64,000 bases of DNA. Origin: Bermanella sp. WJH001 (GTDB lineage: Bacteria; Pseudomonadota; Gammaproteobacteria; Pseudomonadales; Oceanobacteraceae). A program made the translations under genes and the position numbers. Location of the stretch: positions 186,001 to 250,000 of the forward strand of contig NZ_JASJOO010000002.1 of assembly GCF_030070105.1 (NCBI RefSeq), given 5' to 3'. Of this stretch, positions 1-8,600 are shown piece by piece. The notes beneath the pieces are model-generated. The model did not search any database. It saw nothing but the letters and a program-made list of their open reading frames with translations, and was not told where the DNA came from. Position 1 is the first letter of the stretch. Every line of letters begins with the position of its first letter.

Positions 1-207
1 ATTTAGCTCACTGATTTTTAATTTTTGAGAATGGGGGACTCTTTGAGATATCCACTCACGGAGTAGTGATGGTTCTATATGTCTAGATAATATTAAGATA
101 TTATGTTTATTTGGCTTGGCAAATTTTGAATAAATCTTAAAAATTTGATTTGCTAGGGCAAACATTCTTTTTTTGTTGAGCTTTAGAAATAGCTTGTCTA
201 GATTCAT
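1..207 (-). CDS. Partial gene of unknown function, 5' end (surface-polymer locus)
   Basis: An open frame runs from an ATG at 207 leftwards off the window edge for 69 codons without a stop. It is divergent from the glycerophosphotransferase gene starting at 274, with a 66-base shared upstream region. The visible N-terminus is basic (MNLDKLFLKLNKKRMF) and has a hydrophobic stretch around ILILSRHIEP that could be the first beta strand of a Rossmann-like fold, as in glycosyltransferases. I do not recognise the family. Its neighbours suggest a role in the same cell-surface polymer, but that is inference. Short length and lack of the C-terminus limit confidence. Confidence 0.5.
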   Translation of the reverse strand, partial: MNLDKLFLKLNKKRMFALANQIFKIYSKFAKPNKHNILILSRHIEPSLLREWISQRVPHSQKLKISELN

Positions 208-273
208 GTTATTTATCACTGATTTTTGTAACAGCGCTATAATAGCATTAACTAGACGATATGAGGGTTGTGA

Positions 274-1341
274 GTGCAGGTATATTTCGATGTTAGTGAG
301 CTATATTACATGCCTCAATATTCCCCTATTTGCACTGCATTAGCAGCTGCTGGAGTGGATTGTTGTTTTGTGTTTTACCAGCAGGAAGGTTTCGATAATT
401 CGACGGCGAGTATCTTAGGACAGTTTAAAGTTCATCATGTTGAGAGTGTCGATGAAGCTATATCTCTTTATCGGAGTGAAAAACCCGATTGGGTAATATT
501 TGGTAATAAGATTCATTCGATAGAAAAGGTTCAGCTATTTTCTAAAACAGCCCTAGTAAGTCATGGTATAGGTCCAAAGTCTTGCTATTACTCTGTTTCT
601 GATATGCCCACAACAGTTCGGTTTGTTGAAGGCCCTTACCGATTAGAGCGCTTACAAGGGATGTATCCGAATCAAAGTTTTGTAGATACTGGCTATGCGA
701 AGCTAGATCCCGCTATTAACGGTGAGCTTGTTAATGTGAGGCCTTCAAATTATGGTTTAGATGATAATAAAAAAACACTATTGTATGCGCCTACATTCTA
801 TCCCAGTAGTATTGAGTGCTTTAGCTCAAAATTTCCTGAAGAGTTCTCAGAATATAATATAGTGCTAAAACCACATTATTTCTCATTATCAGTTCCAAAG
901 TATGCAAGTCAAAAGGCGAGATTAGAGGGGTGGTCTAAATATCCCAATGTATATTTGGCTGGCGTAGATGAATCGAATATTTTGCCATTTATGGTAATGT
1001 CAGATGTATTGATAAGTGATGCTAGTTCTACTTTATTTGAGTTTGCTGCACTGAATAAGCCAGTTGTTTGGTGTGATTTTTTAAAATTGCGATGGACATA
1101 TCGTGGTATTTTCTCATTTCGTTTTAAAAAACGTATGGACCCTGATCTGTATCGCTATGCGGATATTGCCGCTCATGCTAAGTCCTATAAGGAATTAAAG
1201 GCTATCGTTCAGAGTCAAGTCACATTCCCAGAAGAATATGCGGAACACCGATCTCGCTATACGCTATCATTAGCAGGGATAGTAGATGGTAAAGCTAGCG
1301 AGCGCATTGTGCAGTATATATTGAGTTTTGAGGATGCATGA
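274..1341 (+). CDS. CDP-glycerol glycerophosphotransferase family protein
   Basis: The 355-residue product resembles the TagB/TagF family, which transfers glycerol phosphate from CDP-glycerol onto a lipid-linked or saccharide acceptor at the inner face of the membrane. Visible family marks are LYAPTF near residue 171, VLKPHY near 198 and SDASSTLFEF near 247, the last forming the nucleotide-binding end of the GT-B fold. It starts on GTG at 274 behind AGGG; an ATG at 261 is out of frame. It overlaps the next gene, a glycerol-3-phosphate cytidylyltransferase that makes its donor, by four bases (ATGA), so the two are translationally coupled. In a Gram-negative cell this points to glycerol-phosphate decoration of capsule or O-antigen rather than teichoic acid. 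Confidence 0.8.
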   Translation: MQVYFDVSELYYMPQYSPICTALAAAGVDCCFVFYQQEGFDNSTASILGQFKVHHVESVDEAISLYRSEKPDWVIFGNKIHSIEKVQLFSKTALVSHGIGPKSCYYSVSDMPTTVRFVEGPYRLERLQGMYPNQSFVDTGYAKLDPAINGELVNVRPSNYGLDDNKKTLLYAPTFYPSSIECFSSKFPEEFSEYNIVLKPHYFSLSVPKYASQKARLEGWSKYPNVYLAGVDESNILPFMVMSDVLISDASSTLFEFAALNKPVVWCDFLKLRWTYRGIFSFRFKKRMDPDLYRYADIAAHAKSYKELKAIVQSQVTFPEEYAEHRSRYTLSLAGIVDGKASERIVQYILSFEDA

Positions 1342-1733
1342 CTAAACGAGTAATTACTTTTGGCACATTTGATGTTTTTCATGTGGGCCATATAAACATA
1401 TTAGAGCGTGCCAAAGAGCAGGGGGGGTACTTAATTGTAGGTGTTTCTTCTGATGAATTAAACTTTGCTAAAAAGAGTCGATATCCTATTTATGCTCAGA
1501 AGGACCGCATTAAAATCCTTGAGTCATTGAAGTTTGTGGATGAGGTTTTTGTTGAGGAGTCCCTAGAGTTGAAGCCTGAATATATCCAAAAATATCGAGC
1601 GGATGTCTTGGTGATGGGGGATGATTGGGCGGGTAAGTTCGACGGCATGAAAAACCTGTGCGATGTTCTTTATTTACCGAGAACCCCTTCAATATCTACC
1701 ACGGAAATCATTGAAGTAGTGAAGAGCCTGTAG
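1338..1733 (+). CDS. tagD: Glycerol-3-phosphate cytidylyltransferase
   Basis: This 131-residue cytosolic enzyme makes CDP-glycerol from CTP and sn-glycerol 3-phosphate. The nucleotidylyltransferase HxGH motif is visible as FHVGH at residues 14-18 and the second signature ISTTEI at about 119-124, both diagnostic of the TagD/GCT group; the length equals that of Bacillus TagD. The start codon overlaps the stop of the upstream glycerophosphotransferase. Product and neighbour form a two-step donor synthesis and transfer unit. CTP:ethanolamine cytidylyltransferases share the fold, but the partner gene favours glycerol phosphate. Confidence 0.9.
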   Translation: MTKRVITFGTFDVFHVGHINILERAKEQGGYLIVGVSSDELNFAKKSRYPIYAQKDRIKILESLKFVDEVFVEESLELKPEYIQKYRADVLVMGDDWAGKFDGMKNLCDVLYLPRTPSISTTEIIEVVKSL

Positions 1734-1894
1734 TGGCGTAATTTTGCTTAGATAACAATATCAATAAATTCAGCCACTTAGCTTGTATCCTGTATAAAAA
1801 TAAGGCAAAGTTTGGAAGGTGGCTAGATAAGCTGGTTTTAAGATGTACAACTTGGCAGCCTGATTTGTGTAACTTATAAGGGAGTGGCCCTTTT

Positions 1895-2179
1895 ATGACA
1901 AAATCTGAGCTAATTGAGCGTATTACAGATAAGCATCCTGATTTATCTAATAAAGATATTGAATTGGCTGTTAAGACCATTCTTGACACCATGTCTCAAG
2001 CATTGAGCCAGGGTGATCGTATCGAAATTCGTGGCTTTGGTAGTTTCTCATTACACTTTCGCAACCCAAGAGTCGGGCGTAACCCAAAAACAGGTGAATC
2101 TGTTCATCTAAAGGGCAAATATGTGCCTCACTTCAAGCCGGGTAAGGAATTAAGAGAGCAGGTTAATCACCCTGAGTAA
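1895..2179 (+). CDS. ihfB: Integration host factor subunit beta
   Basis: The 94-residue product has exactly the length of E. coli IHF-beta and begins [10 protein letters not shown] as that protein does. The DNA-bending arm is clear: [12 protein letters not shown] at residues 56-67, with Pro64 being the residue that intercalates into DNA, followed by [17 protein letters not shown] is a nucleoid protein that bends DNA at promoters and recombination sites. The start is fixed by AAGGGAG upstream; this ribosome site can fold into a small hairpin (AAGGG at 1878-1882 with CCCTT at 1888-1892), which may modulate translation. It lies alone between the tagD gene and pgi, not behind rpsA as in enterics. 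Confidence 0.95.
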   Translation: MTKSELIERITDKHPDLSNKDIELAVKTILDTMSQALSQGDRIEIRGFGSFSLHFRNPRVGRNPKTGESVHLKGKYVPHFKPGKELREQVNHPE

Positions 2180-2193
2180 TACCGAGGGTGATT
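2165..2193 (+). terminator. Hairpin over the end of ihfB
   Basis: A 9-bp perfect stem (AATCACCCT at 2165-2173, AGGGTGATT at 2185-2193) encloses the ihfB stop codon and is followed by a T/A-rich run. It may terminate or attenuate ihfB transcripts before pgi. The U-tract is poor, so confidence is modest. Confidence 0.4.
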
Positions 2194-2218
2194 CATTATT
2201 TAATTATTGAGTGGGTAT

Positions 2219-3892
2219 ATGGATAATCCGGCACTTAGCCTTTTCACATCTCTTCCTGAGTACGAAGCTTTAAAAAAGCATTTTAAAGACATTTCTTCCC
2301 TTAAAATGCGAGATCAATTCAAAGATGACCCACAGCGATTTTCACGGTTTACATTAACTGCTGCCGATCTAAATCTTGATTACTCTAAAAATCGCATCAC
2401 TACAGACACATTACCGCTTTTATTTGACCTAGCACGGGCTCGAGATTTGCCGAGCTCCATAACAGCAATGTTTCAGGGTGAATTGATTAACCGAAGCGAA
2501 CAAAGGCCTGCATTGCATACGGCACTTAGAAATTTCTCGGATGAACCTGTGTTGGTTGACGGCGTGGATGTCATGCCTGAAGTGCGTTCAACCCTCACTA
2601 GGATGAAAGAGTTTTGCTGGCGTATTCGAAACCAACATTGGCGTGGGTTTAGCAATAAACCATTTACGGATGTGGTATCCATTGGTATTGGTGGTTCATT
2701 TTTAGGGCCAAAACTCGCATCCCAAGCGTTAAAACCGTATTGGGGTAAAAAGATCGATTGTCATTATCTAGCCAATATAGATGGTTCCAATTTAACGGAA
2801 GTACTTCAGGGTTTAAATCCTGAAACCACATTGTTTATCATTCAAAGTAAAAGCTTTGGTACACAAGAAACCCTGAAAAACGCCACTGAATGCCGCCAAT
2901 GGTTCTTAGATAATGGTGGTGAAGAAAAAGACCTGCCTCGCCATTTTACAGCGGTAACCGCTAATGTTGCTAAAGCGAAAAAATTTGGAATAAACGAAGA
3001 AAACATTTTCCCAATGTGGGATTGGGTTGGTGGGCGCTATTCGTTATGGAGTGCAATTGGTTTACCATTAATGCTAACCATTGGGCATGAAAATTTTCGT
3101 CAGTTATTGCAAGGTGCTTTTGAAATGGATTGCCATTTTAAAACCTCGCCTTTTGAACAAAACATGCCAGTAATCATGGGGTTATTAGGTGTGTGGTATG
3201 TAAACTTCTTTGATGCACAAAGCCATGCTATTTTGCCTTATGATCACTATTTACGAGGTTTACCTGCACATATCCAGCAGTTGGATATGGAAAGTAATGG
3301 TAAATCAGTCAACATTAATGGCAACAAATTAGATTACCAAGCTGGCCCTATTATATGGGGTGGAGTAGGCAGTAATGGACAGCATGCATACCACCAGTTG
3401 TTGCATCAAGGTACTCAGTTTGCGCCTTGTGATTTTATCCTGCCTCTTATGACTCATAACCCCGTTGATCACTTTCATGAGTTATTGGTGAGTAATTGTT
3501 TAAGTCAAAGCCAAGCACTAATGCAAGGCAAGTCCCTCCAAGAAGCTGAGTCAGAATTGAAAGAAGCTGGCTTTAGTGAACCTGACTTGAGCGTTTTAGC
3601 ACCTCAAAAAGAAATTCCTGGTAATCGACCTAGTAATACACTCTTTTTTGATAAGGCTACCCCTAAAGTAGTGGGTGCCCTAATTGCGCTATATGAGCAT
3701 AAAGTGTTTGTACAAGGCCAGATTTGGGGGGTCAACAGTTTTGATCAGTGGGGGGTTGAGCTGGGTAAGCAGTTAGGTGACCAGGTGCATAATGCATTAT
3801 TGGATGAACCCGGTGCTGCCGCTGATGGCATGTTTGATGCCTCAACTGCTGGCTTAATTGATGCATTCCGTAGTATGAAGAATAAACTTTAA
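2219..3892 (+). CDS. pgi: Glucose-6-phosphate isomerase
   Basis: Interconverts glucose 6-phosphate and fructose 6-phosphate in the cytosol. The 557-residue protein carries both family signatures: DWVGGRYSLWSAIGL in the middle and VNSFDQWGVELGKQLG near the C-terminus, plus the sugar-phosphate loop IGIGGSFLGP and the catalytic-helix region with HNPVDHFHELL. The ATG at 2219 (MDNPALSLF) is preferred over an in-frame TTG at 2207 because GAGTGG at 2209-2214 is correctly placed for it and the TTG-encoded extension is not typical. It stands as a single gene between ihfB and a convergent small gene. Confidence 0.96.
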   Translation: MDNPALSLFTSLPEYEALKKHFKDISSLKMRDQFKDDPQRFSRFTLTAADLNLDYSKNRITTDTLPLLFDLARARDLPSSITAMFQGELINRSEQRPALHTALRNFSDEPVLVDGVDVMPEVRSTLTRMKEFCWRIRNQHWRGFSNKPFTDVVSIGIGGSFLGPKLASQALKPYWGKKIDCHYLANIDGSNLTEVLQGLNPETTLFIIQSKSFGTQETLKNATECRQWFLDNGGEEKDLPRHFTAVTANVAKAKKFGINEENIFPMWDWVGGRYSLWSAIGLPLMLTIGHENFRQLLQGAFEMDCHFKTSPFEQNMPVIMGLLGVWYVNFFDAQSHAILPYDHYLRGLPAHIQQLDMESNGKSVNINGNKLDYQAGPIIWGGVGSNGQHAYHQLLHQGTQFAPCDFILPLMTHNPVDHFHELLVSNCLSQSQALMQGKSLQEAESELKEAGFSEPDLSVLAPQKEIPGNRPSNTLFFDKATPKVVGALIALYEHKVFVQGQIWGVNSFDQWGVELGKQLGDQVHNALLDEPGAAADGMFDASTAGLIDAFRSMKNKL

Positions 3893-3907
3893 TTCTGTTT
3901 GTCAGAG

Positions 3908-3944
3908 ATTACCTTTCTAAATAAGCAAAACTTAGAAAGGTAAT
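3908..3944. terminator. Inverted repeat between convergent pgi and small membrane gene
   Basis: A 13-bp perfect stem (3908-3920 with 3932-3944, loop of 11) lies between the two convergent genes and overlaps the last codons of the minus-strand gene. It has little U-tract, so it may be a weak bidirectional terminator or a transcript 3'-end stabiliser. Confidence 0.4.
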
Positions 3945-4130
3945 AAAAAGACTTAATCCTACAATAAATGCAGGTTGTGCGACGACAAGCATAACAATCC
4001 CTCCTGTTATCCATGCACTTTTTACTTGTTCAATTCTTTTGTTGTAAATTTTGCTTTGGCTCCAGCGATATTCAACAGACTCTGTGGACACTCCAAGCCA
4101 GTTAATAAGGCGCTCTAATAGGGTTTTCAT
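3909..4130 (-). CDS. Small predicted membrane protein, unknown function
   Basis: The 73-residue product has a charged, amphipathic first half (MKTLLERLINWLG, then SQSKIYNKRIEQVKS) and a hydrophobic C-terminal half of about 28 residues (GGIVMLVVAQPAFIVGLSLF) that could form one or two membrane helices. A strong ribosome site, GGAGGGAG, lies five bases before the ATG, which is the main reason to believe it. It is convergent with pgi. I recognise no family. Confidence 0.65.
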   Translation of the reverse strand: MKTLLERLINWLGVSTESVEYRWSQSKIYNKRIEQVKSAWITGGIVMLVVAQPAFIVGLSLFITFLSFAYLER

Positions 4131-4295
4131 CGCTCCCTCCGGTTAAACATGACTACTTTATAGCCTAATAGAGAAAACGAACTTTGCTAGTTTAGAGGGG
4201 ATTGGCGATAAGTTTTAAACGCATTTGTTGGCGTAAGATGCATAATTTGATAGCTTGTTTGTCCCTTGCAAATAATAAAACAAAAAGGATCCATT

Positions 4296-4673
4296 ATGAC
4301 AATCGCTTACTGGTGTGTATTTATATCCATCTTGCTGCCATTACTATTTACTGCATTGGCAAAATTTACCGGGAAATATGGCCCGAAAGCAAATTTAGCA
4401 CCAAGAGAATATTTAGAGAGCCTTGAAGGTTTTCGTAAGCGTGCTAACTGGGCGCAACTTAATACTCATGAATCGATACCTGCATTTATGGCGGCTGTCA
4501 TTATTGCGCATCAAATGCAAGGTGCTCAAAATTTAATAGATAATTTAGCGGTTGCGTATATTGTGCTGCGTATTATTTATGGTTTTCTTTATATGGCTAA
4601 CAAAGGGCTGCTTAGAACAGTGGTTTGGACGGCTGCGTTAGGTTGTACACTTGGTCTGTTTTTTACGTTTTAA
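4296..4673 (+). CDS. MAPEG family integral membrane protein
   Basis: The 125-residue protein has four hydrophobic segments and the family hallmark FRKRANWAQLNTHESIPAF around residues 45-63, where the conserved RANAQ/N-H-x-E region of MAPEG proteins sits. The superfamily includes eicosanoid and glutathione-dependent membrane enzymes; bacterial members such as this are mostly uncharacterised. The start at 4296 is supported by AAGGAT six bases upstream; a TTG-started extension from 4266 lacks a site and is rejected. It is an isolated gene followed by a 14-bp perfect inverted repeat. Confidence 0.85.
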   Translation: MTIAYWCVFISILLPLLFTALAKFTGKYGPKANLAPREYLESLEGFRKRANWAQLNTHESIPAFMAAVIIAHQMQGAQNLIDNLAVAYIVLRIIYGFLYMANKGLLRTVVWTAALGCTLGLFFTF

Positions 4674-4698
4674 AAGAGGGTATTTGGATTTCGATGCC

Positions 4699-4736
4699 TA
4701 TATATCAAGCCCATCATTATTCGGGCTTGATATATA
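4699..4736. terminator. Bidirectional hairpin between MAPEG gene and kinase gene
   Basis: A 14-bp perfect stem (4699-4712 with 4723-4736, 10-base loop) lies between convergent genes. It contains GGGCTTGA followed by an AT-rich flank in both directions, consistent with a shared terminator, although the U-run is not pure. Confidence 0.5.
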
Positions 4737-4804
4737 CATAGCTCGATATTTTAAATATTTTATGGTCAAACTTGTTTTAGGTTGGAATTTTGATTAAGCG
4801 ATAA

Positions 4805-5473
4805 CTATGGTAGTGCCAGTGTAAATACCCCTCCGTTTAATTCTCCGCCATTTCTAAGGCTTATAAATCCGGTTTTATCATTGTTTTTGTGTCTTTTGGC
4901 AATTTGAGAAGCAAAGTGTAATCCTAGTTTGGTACTGCCATTTCGAAAATCTAAATTATTTTCTGGCTTGTCTATATTAGAAATCATATTTTCTGGATAC
5001 CCCATACCGTCATCACAAATCTCTATAATTAAAAAATCGTTTTGTTCTTTTATGTTGATTGCGATTTGACTTTTTGTATATCTAACCGTATTGACGATAA
5101 TATTGTTAATAATGCTTGAGATTAGATCTGGGTCGAAATACCAAGTGGCGTCTTCATCGCCATTAATGGTAAGAGTGACATTGTGTTTATCGAGTAAGGC
5201 TTGGTTTTTTAGTTGCTGTTCATTGACGATGTCCCAGATATGATGTTCATCAATTACAACATGAAGGTGATTGCTGCCTAGACGATACACACCTAGTAGA
5301 TGGATTAAATCATTATTTAAGCGACTTGCCTCATAGTTTAAATTGGCCAGATGTCGCTTCGTATTTTCAGGCGTATCATTGGTTACCTCCTCAATTGAGT
5401 TTAGGATGAGGCTGATTGCGTTTTTCATATCATGAATACAAGACGCTAGATGAAAGTCGAAGTCGTTATCCAT
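4805..5473 (-). CDS. Small soluble sensor histidine kinase
   Basis: The 222-residue protein has no membrane segment. His14 in CIHDMKNAIS is the likely phosphorylated residue, an H-box of the HDxKN type seen in kinases with a minimal dimerisation domain. An HATPase domain follows, with the N-box region INNIIVNTVRYT, G1 box EICDDGMGYP and G2 box TKLGLHFASQIAKRH. It overlaps the upstream REC-TPR gene by eight bases, so the two are a cognate cytoplasmic pair in which the kinase has no sensory domain of its own and presumably takes its input from its partner. The start at 5473 is placed by AGGTGA; an in-frame GTG at 5482 is an alternative. Confidence 0.85.
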   Translation of the reverse strand: MDNDFDFHLASCIHDMKNAISLILNSIEEVTNDTPENTKRHLANLNYEASRLNNDLIHLLGVYRLGSNHLHVVIDEHHIWDIVNEQQLKNQALLDKHNVTLTINGDEDATWYFDPDLISSIINNIIVNTVRYTKSQIAINIKEQNDFLIIEICDDGMGYPENMISNIDKPENNLDFRNGSTKLGLHFASQIAKRHKNNDKTGFISLRNGGELNGGVFTLALP

Positions 5474-7118
5474 TTTTATCACCTGTTTCTGCGTTTTTAT
5501 TGATGGTATCCAGTGTTTTTTTTATAGAGGTAAATCGTTTGTATTGAGGGTGGTCATTAGGAATACCTTTTACAATACTTAAATGTTGACTGCATTGTTG
5601 GAGGATTTCACTTTTTAACCCTGTGATTTTCATCTGGAATATTAAAGATTGAATGATGTTAAGGCGCAAGCCAATATGCTTTGGTGAGCTTTTTGTGGCT
5701 TTTAAGAAACACTTTACAGCCTCTAAGTATTTAGCTGCTTCAAACATTTTTATACCTTCTTTGTTTGCTGCGATTACATCATTTTTTCCAGATTCTGTGA
5801 TGGGTTCGTCGACAATTTTATCTAGTTTGGCTGAAATCTCAGGGTTATCTTTATATTGTTTTGCTAGTGTATTTAAAAGAGCATTAGCTTCTTCTTTTTG
5901 GCCTGAAAGTAGATAACTTTTAGCTAACTCTAGTTGAGTTCGAAGGTTGCTTGTATTGCCTGATTTTTTTAATCGATTTTGAGCGGATTCAAGAGATTTT
6001 TCCGCACTTTTTTTGTCGTTTATGCTGTAGTAGGCACGGGATTCAATTAATTTACTTTGAATTTTAATATTTTGATCGCTATTTTCCCGATGAGTTTTTT
6101 GTATGGTCGATATGGCTTCTTTTGCGTAGTCTTTGCTCTTTCTATCGTCTGAGCTATGCAGAGCAGCCTCTGTTAAGCTATCGGCGAGATCAAGTTCGTT
6201 TTCTGCACTTTTATGAATACTGTTTTCAGCAAGACGCACAACTTTTCTACTGGCTTTTGCTGCGGTATCAAAATCACCATTTATTTTGCTAACGTCAGCT
6301 AATAATTTTTGACGAGAGACAGAGCGAGAAGAGATATGAGAGATTTTCTCTAGAATTTTTTGCGCTTCTTGCGGGTTGCCTAAGTTAATTAACATTCGAG
6401 CGGCGCCTTCGTATGCTTCTAAACTCGCTGAGTTTTCTTGGTACGCTAGTTGGTACGCAATTAAGGCATCACTGTAATTTTCTTTTGCGGCCAACGTATC
6501 GGCATATCCTAACTGTGCCCAAAATAGCGGCCTGTTATTTAACACATTTAAGAACAGTTGCTCGGCTTCATCCCACTTCTTTAATTGGAGTAAAAGTTGA
6601 CCTTTGGTTTTCAAACACCAACTTTTTTGCCGACTATTGTTAGCAATTTTTTCATCACATAATTTTATTGCTTGGGTATAGTTTTTTGAATCTATGGCTT
6701 GATTTATATCTACTAATTCGTTTTTTTGTTTGAGGCATTTAATGAGCCTAGATTTGAGTTCAGCGGATGAAACAGGCTTATTCATATAAGCGTCGGGCTT
6801 ATATTCTAGTGAGCCTACTACTGAATCTCGGCTGGAATCTGCAGTGACAATAATAAATGAAGTGCCGCTTGCCAGTAGTTGCTTATGGCGAAGTTCTTCC
6901 ATGAGTTGTAGGCCATTCTGACCTTGGCCAAGATCAAAATCACAGAAGATCACATCATATTGATGTTCTTCACATTGCTTAAGTGCTTTAGCTGCACTGG
7001 GAACGGTGTCGATACTTTTGACGTTTAAGTCATGCAGTAGCCGTTTAAGGATCTGCTGAAAACTCTCAAAATCATCAATAATTAGAAACCGCTTGTCGCG
7101 ATAGTCGTCTGTAACCAC
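5466..7118 (-). CDS. Response regulator with C-terminal TPR array
   Basis: The first 125 residues form a receiver domain with acidic pair D15/D16, phosphoacceptor D60 (IFCDFDLG), T92 and K114 (MNKPV), all key residues present. The remaining 425 residues are helical tetratricopeptide-like repeats, including WCLKTKGQLLLQLKKWDEA and FWAQLGYADTLAAKENYSDA, giving a protein-docking scaffold instead of a DNA-binding or enzymatic output. The architecture is like VieB-type regulators. It is co-transcribed with the downstream orphan histidine kinase, which it overlaps. The output is probably a protein-protein interaction; the target is not visible here. Confidence 0.88.
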   Translation of the reverse strand: MVTDDYRDKRFLIIDDFESFQQILKRLLHDLNVKSIDTVPSAAKALKQCEEHQYDVIFCDFDLGQGQNGLQLMEELRHKQLLASGTSFIIVTADSSRDSVVGSLEYKPDAYMNKPVSSAELKSRLIKCLKQKNELVDINQAIDSKNYTQAIKLCDEKIANNSRQKSWCLKTKGQLLLQLKKWDEAEQLFLNVLNNRPLFWAQLGYADTLAAKENYSDALIAYQLAYQENSASLEAYEGAARMLINLGNPQEAQKILEKISHISSRSVSRQKLLADVSKINGDFDTAAKASRKVVRLAENSIHKSAENELDLADSLTEAALHSSDDRKSKDYAKEAISTIQKTHRENSDQNIKIQSKLIESRAYYSINDKKSAEKSLESAQNRLKKSGNTSNLRTQLELAKSYLLSGQKEEANALLNTLAKQYKDNPEISAKLDKIVDEPITESGKNDVIAANKEGIKMFEAAKYLEAVKCFLKATKSSPKHIGLRLNIIQSLIFQMKITGLKSEILQQCSQHLSIVKGIPNDHPQYKRFTSIKKTLDTINKNAETGDKNG

Positions 7119-7186
7119 AAGTTGTTCATTTTTAATGGATTTTAATTAACTGTAGTAATAAACGTATCTTTGTCTAGGGCGTTAAA

Positions 7187-7840
7187 TTAGTGGCTTTTGC
7201 GAAGCGTGAGGTTGAATCGTTTTAGGAGGTTTGGATTAAGCCTGTCGATCTTAATGGGCTTTACACCATGATAAAAAAGGCGTGATTCGCCTGAGAGGAT
7301 TAGGACATCGCCATCTTCTAATAATAATTCTAAAGATGGGCTATTACCTTGATTGTCGAATATCTGAAATACGGCAGATAATCCGAGCGATATAGACACA
7401 ATTGGCCACTCTAGGCTTTGTTCATCTTTATCTTGGTGACGCCCCATAGATTGGCCAACTTCGTAGCAATTTATTAAGCAGGCGTCGGGTTTAAATGGGT
7501 TTAATCCCACTAATTGGCAAGCCTTGTGGTGAAGCGTTAAAAATTCTTGGGGTAGAGTGGGCCAGACTTTTTGGCTGATTGGGTCATGAGTGCTGTATCG
7601 GTAGCCGGCTAAATCTGAAATCCAGCCATAATCCCCACAATTGGTCATGCTTGCTTTGGTTAGGTGCCCCATGGGAGTCATCATTTGACGTAAAGGCGCT
7701 TGCTTAATTATCTCACAAGTTAATTGAGTGATCGCCTCTGATGGAGCCATTCGTTTGATGTGAAACACCCCTTTGCCTAAATTCTCAACTATAGGGTTAG
7801 TGTCAAATTTGTCTGCAACAGGGGTGAATAAATCAGCCAT
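7187..7840 (-). CDS. alkB: DNA oxidative demethylase AlkB
   Basis: A 217-residue Fe(II)/2-oxoglutarate dioxygenase that removes 1-methyladenine and 3-methylcytosine lesions from DNA and RNA. The metal triad is complete: H135 and D137 in GRHQDKDE and H191 in RLFYHGV; R208 and R214 bind 2-oxoglutarate. These are exactly four residues later than in E. coli AlkB, and the substrate lid segment MTNCGDYGW is also conserved. It overlaps the end of hisA by eight bases, so alkB is translated from the hisA transcript. No Ada gene or Ada box was seen next to it. Confidence 0.96.
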   Translation of the reverse strand: MADLFTPVADKFDTNPIVENLGKGVFHIKRMAPSEAITQLTCEIIKQAPLRQMMTPMGHLTKASMTNCGDYGWISDLAGYRYSTHDPISQKVWPTLPQEFLTLHHKACQLVGLNPFKPDACLINCYEVGQSMGRHQDKDEQSLEWPIVSISLGLSAVFQIFDNQGNSPSLELLLEDGDVLILSGESRLFYHGVKPIKIDRLNPNLLKRFNLTLRKSH

Positions 7841-8600
7841 GGCTGTGTTGTTGGTTCCAATCGATACACTGTTTTAGGGTTACGCCATAGCCACCAAAGA
7901 TATCTAAAGCACTGCCAATGGTCAGGTCAACATTGCCGTTGGATAGTTTGTGAACAAGCTCTAAGTCTTCTAAGCTACGTGCGCCACCAGCATAGGTTGT
8001 GGGCACGTATGAGTGAGAGCCTAGGAAAGTTACTAGGTCTTTATCAATCCCCCCCTGAAGGCCTTCTACGTCTGCTGCGTGAATGAGGAATTCGGCACAA
8101 TGGCTGCTTAATTCTTTTAAGGTTGCTTCGTTAATTGTGGTGGAGGTGATGGTTTGCCAGCGGTTGGTGGCTATTTGCCAGCCTTTATTGGTTCTGCGAC
8201 AGCTTAAGTCGAGGATAAGCTTATCTTTACCGGTTTCTTGTTTGATGGCCTCAAGGCGTTTAAAGCTGAACTCGTTATTCTCAAATAATGCAGAGGTCAC
8301 AATGACATGGCTTGCGCCAGCGTTTAGGTAGTGTGCGGCGTTTTCTTTGTTGACGCCGCCACCAAATTGCAATCCATTTGGCCAGCTTTTTAATGCAGCA
8401 AGAGCCGCTTCTTCATTGCCTTTGCCTAGAGCAATAACATGACCCCCTTTAAGGTCATGTTCGCGGTATAGATTGGCGTAGTAAGCACTATTATATGAAC
8501 TTACAAAATTTGTGGTTGCGCCATGATCATTGAGGCTGCCACCAACGATTTGTTTGACTTGGCCATCATGTAAATCTATGCAAGGGCGAAATAGGGACAC
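7833..8600 (-). CDS. hisA: Eukaryote-type HisA (ProFAR isomerase)
   Basis: This 255-residue TIM-barrel protein is a phosphoribosylformimino-5-aminoimidazole carboxamide ribotide isomerase, the fourth enzyme of histidine synthesis. Its sequence follows the yeast HIS6 pattern rather than the usual bacterial HisA: CIDLHDGQVKQIVGG at residues 7-21, LIHAADVEGLQGGID at 172-186 and VDLTIGSALDIFGG at 224-237. The catalytic aspartates D9 and D131 are present. It sits outside any his operon and is coupled to alkB by an overlap. The start at 8600 has only a weak ribosome site. The assignment of fold and family is firm; that it is the sole HisA of the cell is not known. Confidence 0.88.
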   Translation of the reverse strand: MSLFRPCIDLHDGQVKQIVGGSLNDHGATTNFVSSYNSAYYANLYREHDLKGGHVIALGKGNEEAALAALKSWPNGLQFGGGVNKENAAHYLNAGASHVIVTSALFENNEFSFKRLEAIKQETGKDKLILDLSCRRTNKGWQIATNRWQTITSTTINEATLKELSSHCAEFLIHAADVEGLQGGIDKDLVTFLGSHSYVPTTYAGGARSLEDLELVHKLSNGNVDLTIGSALDIFGGYGVTLKQCIDWNQQHSHG

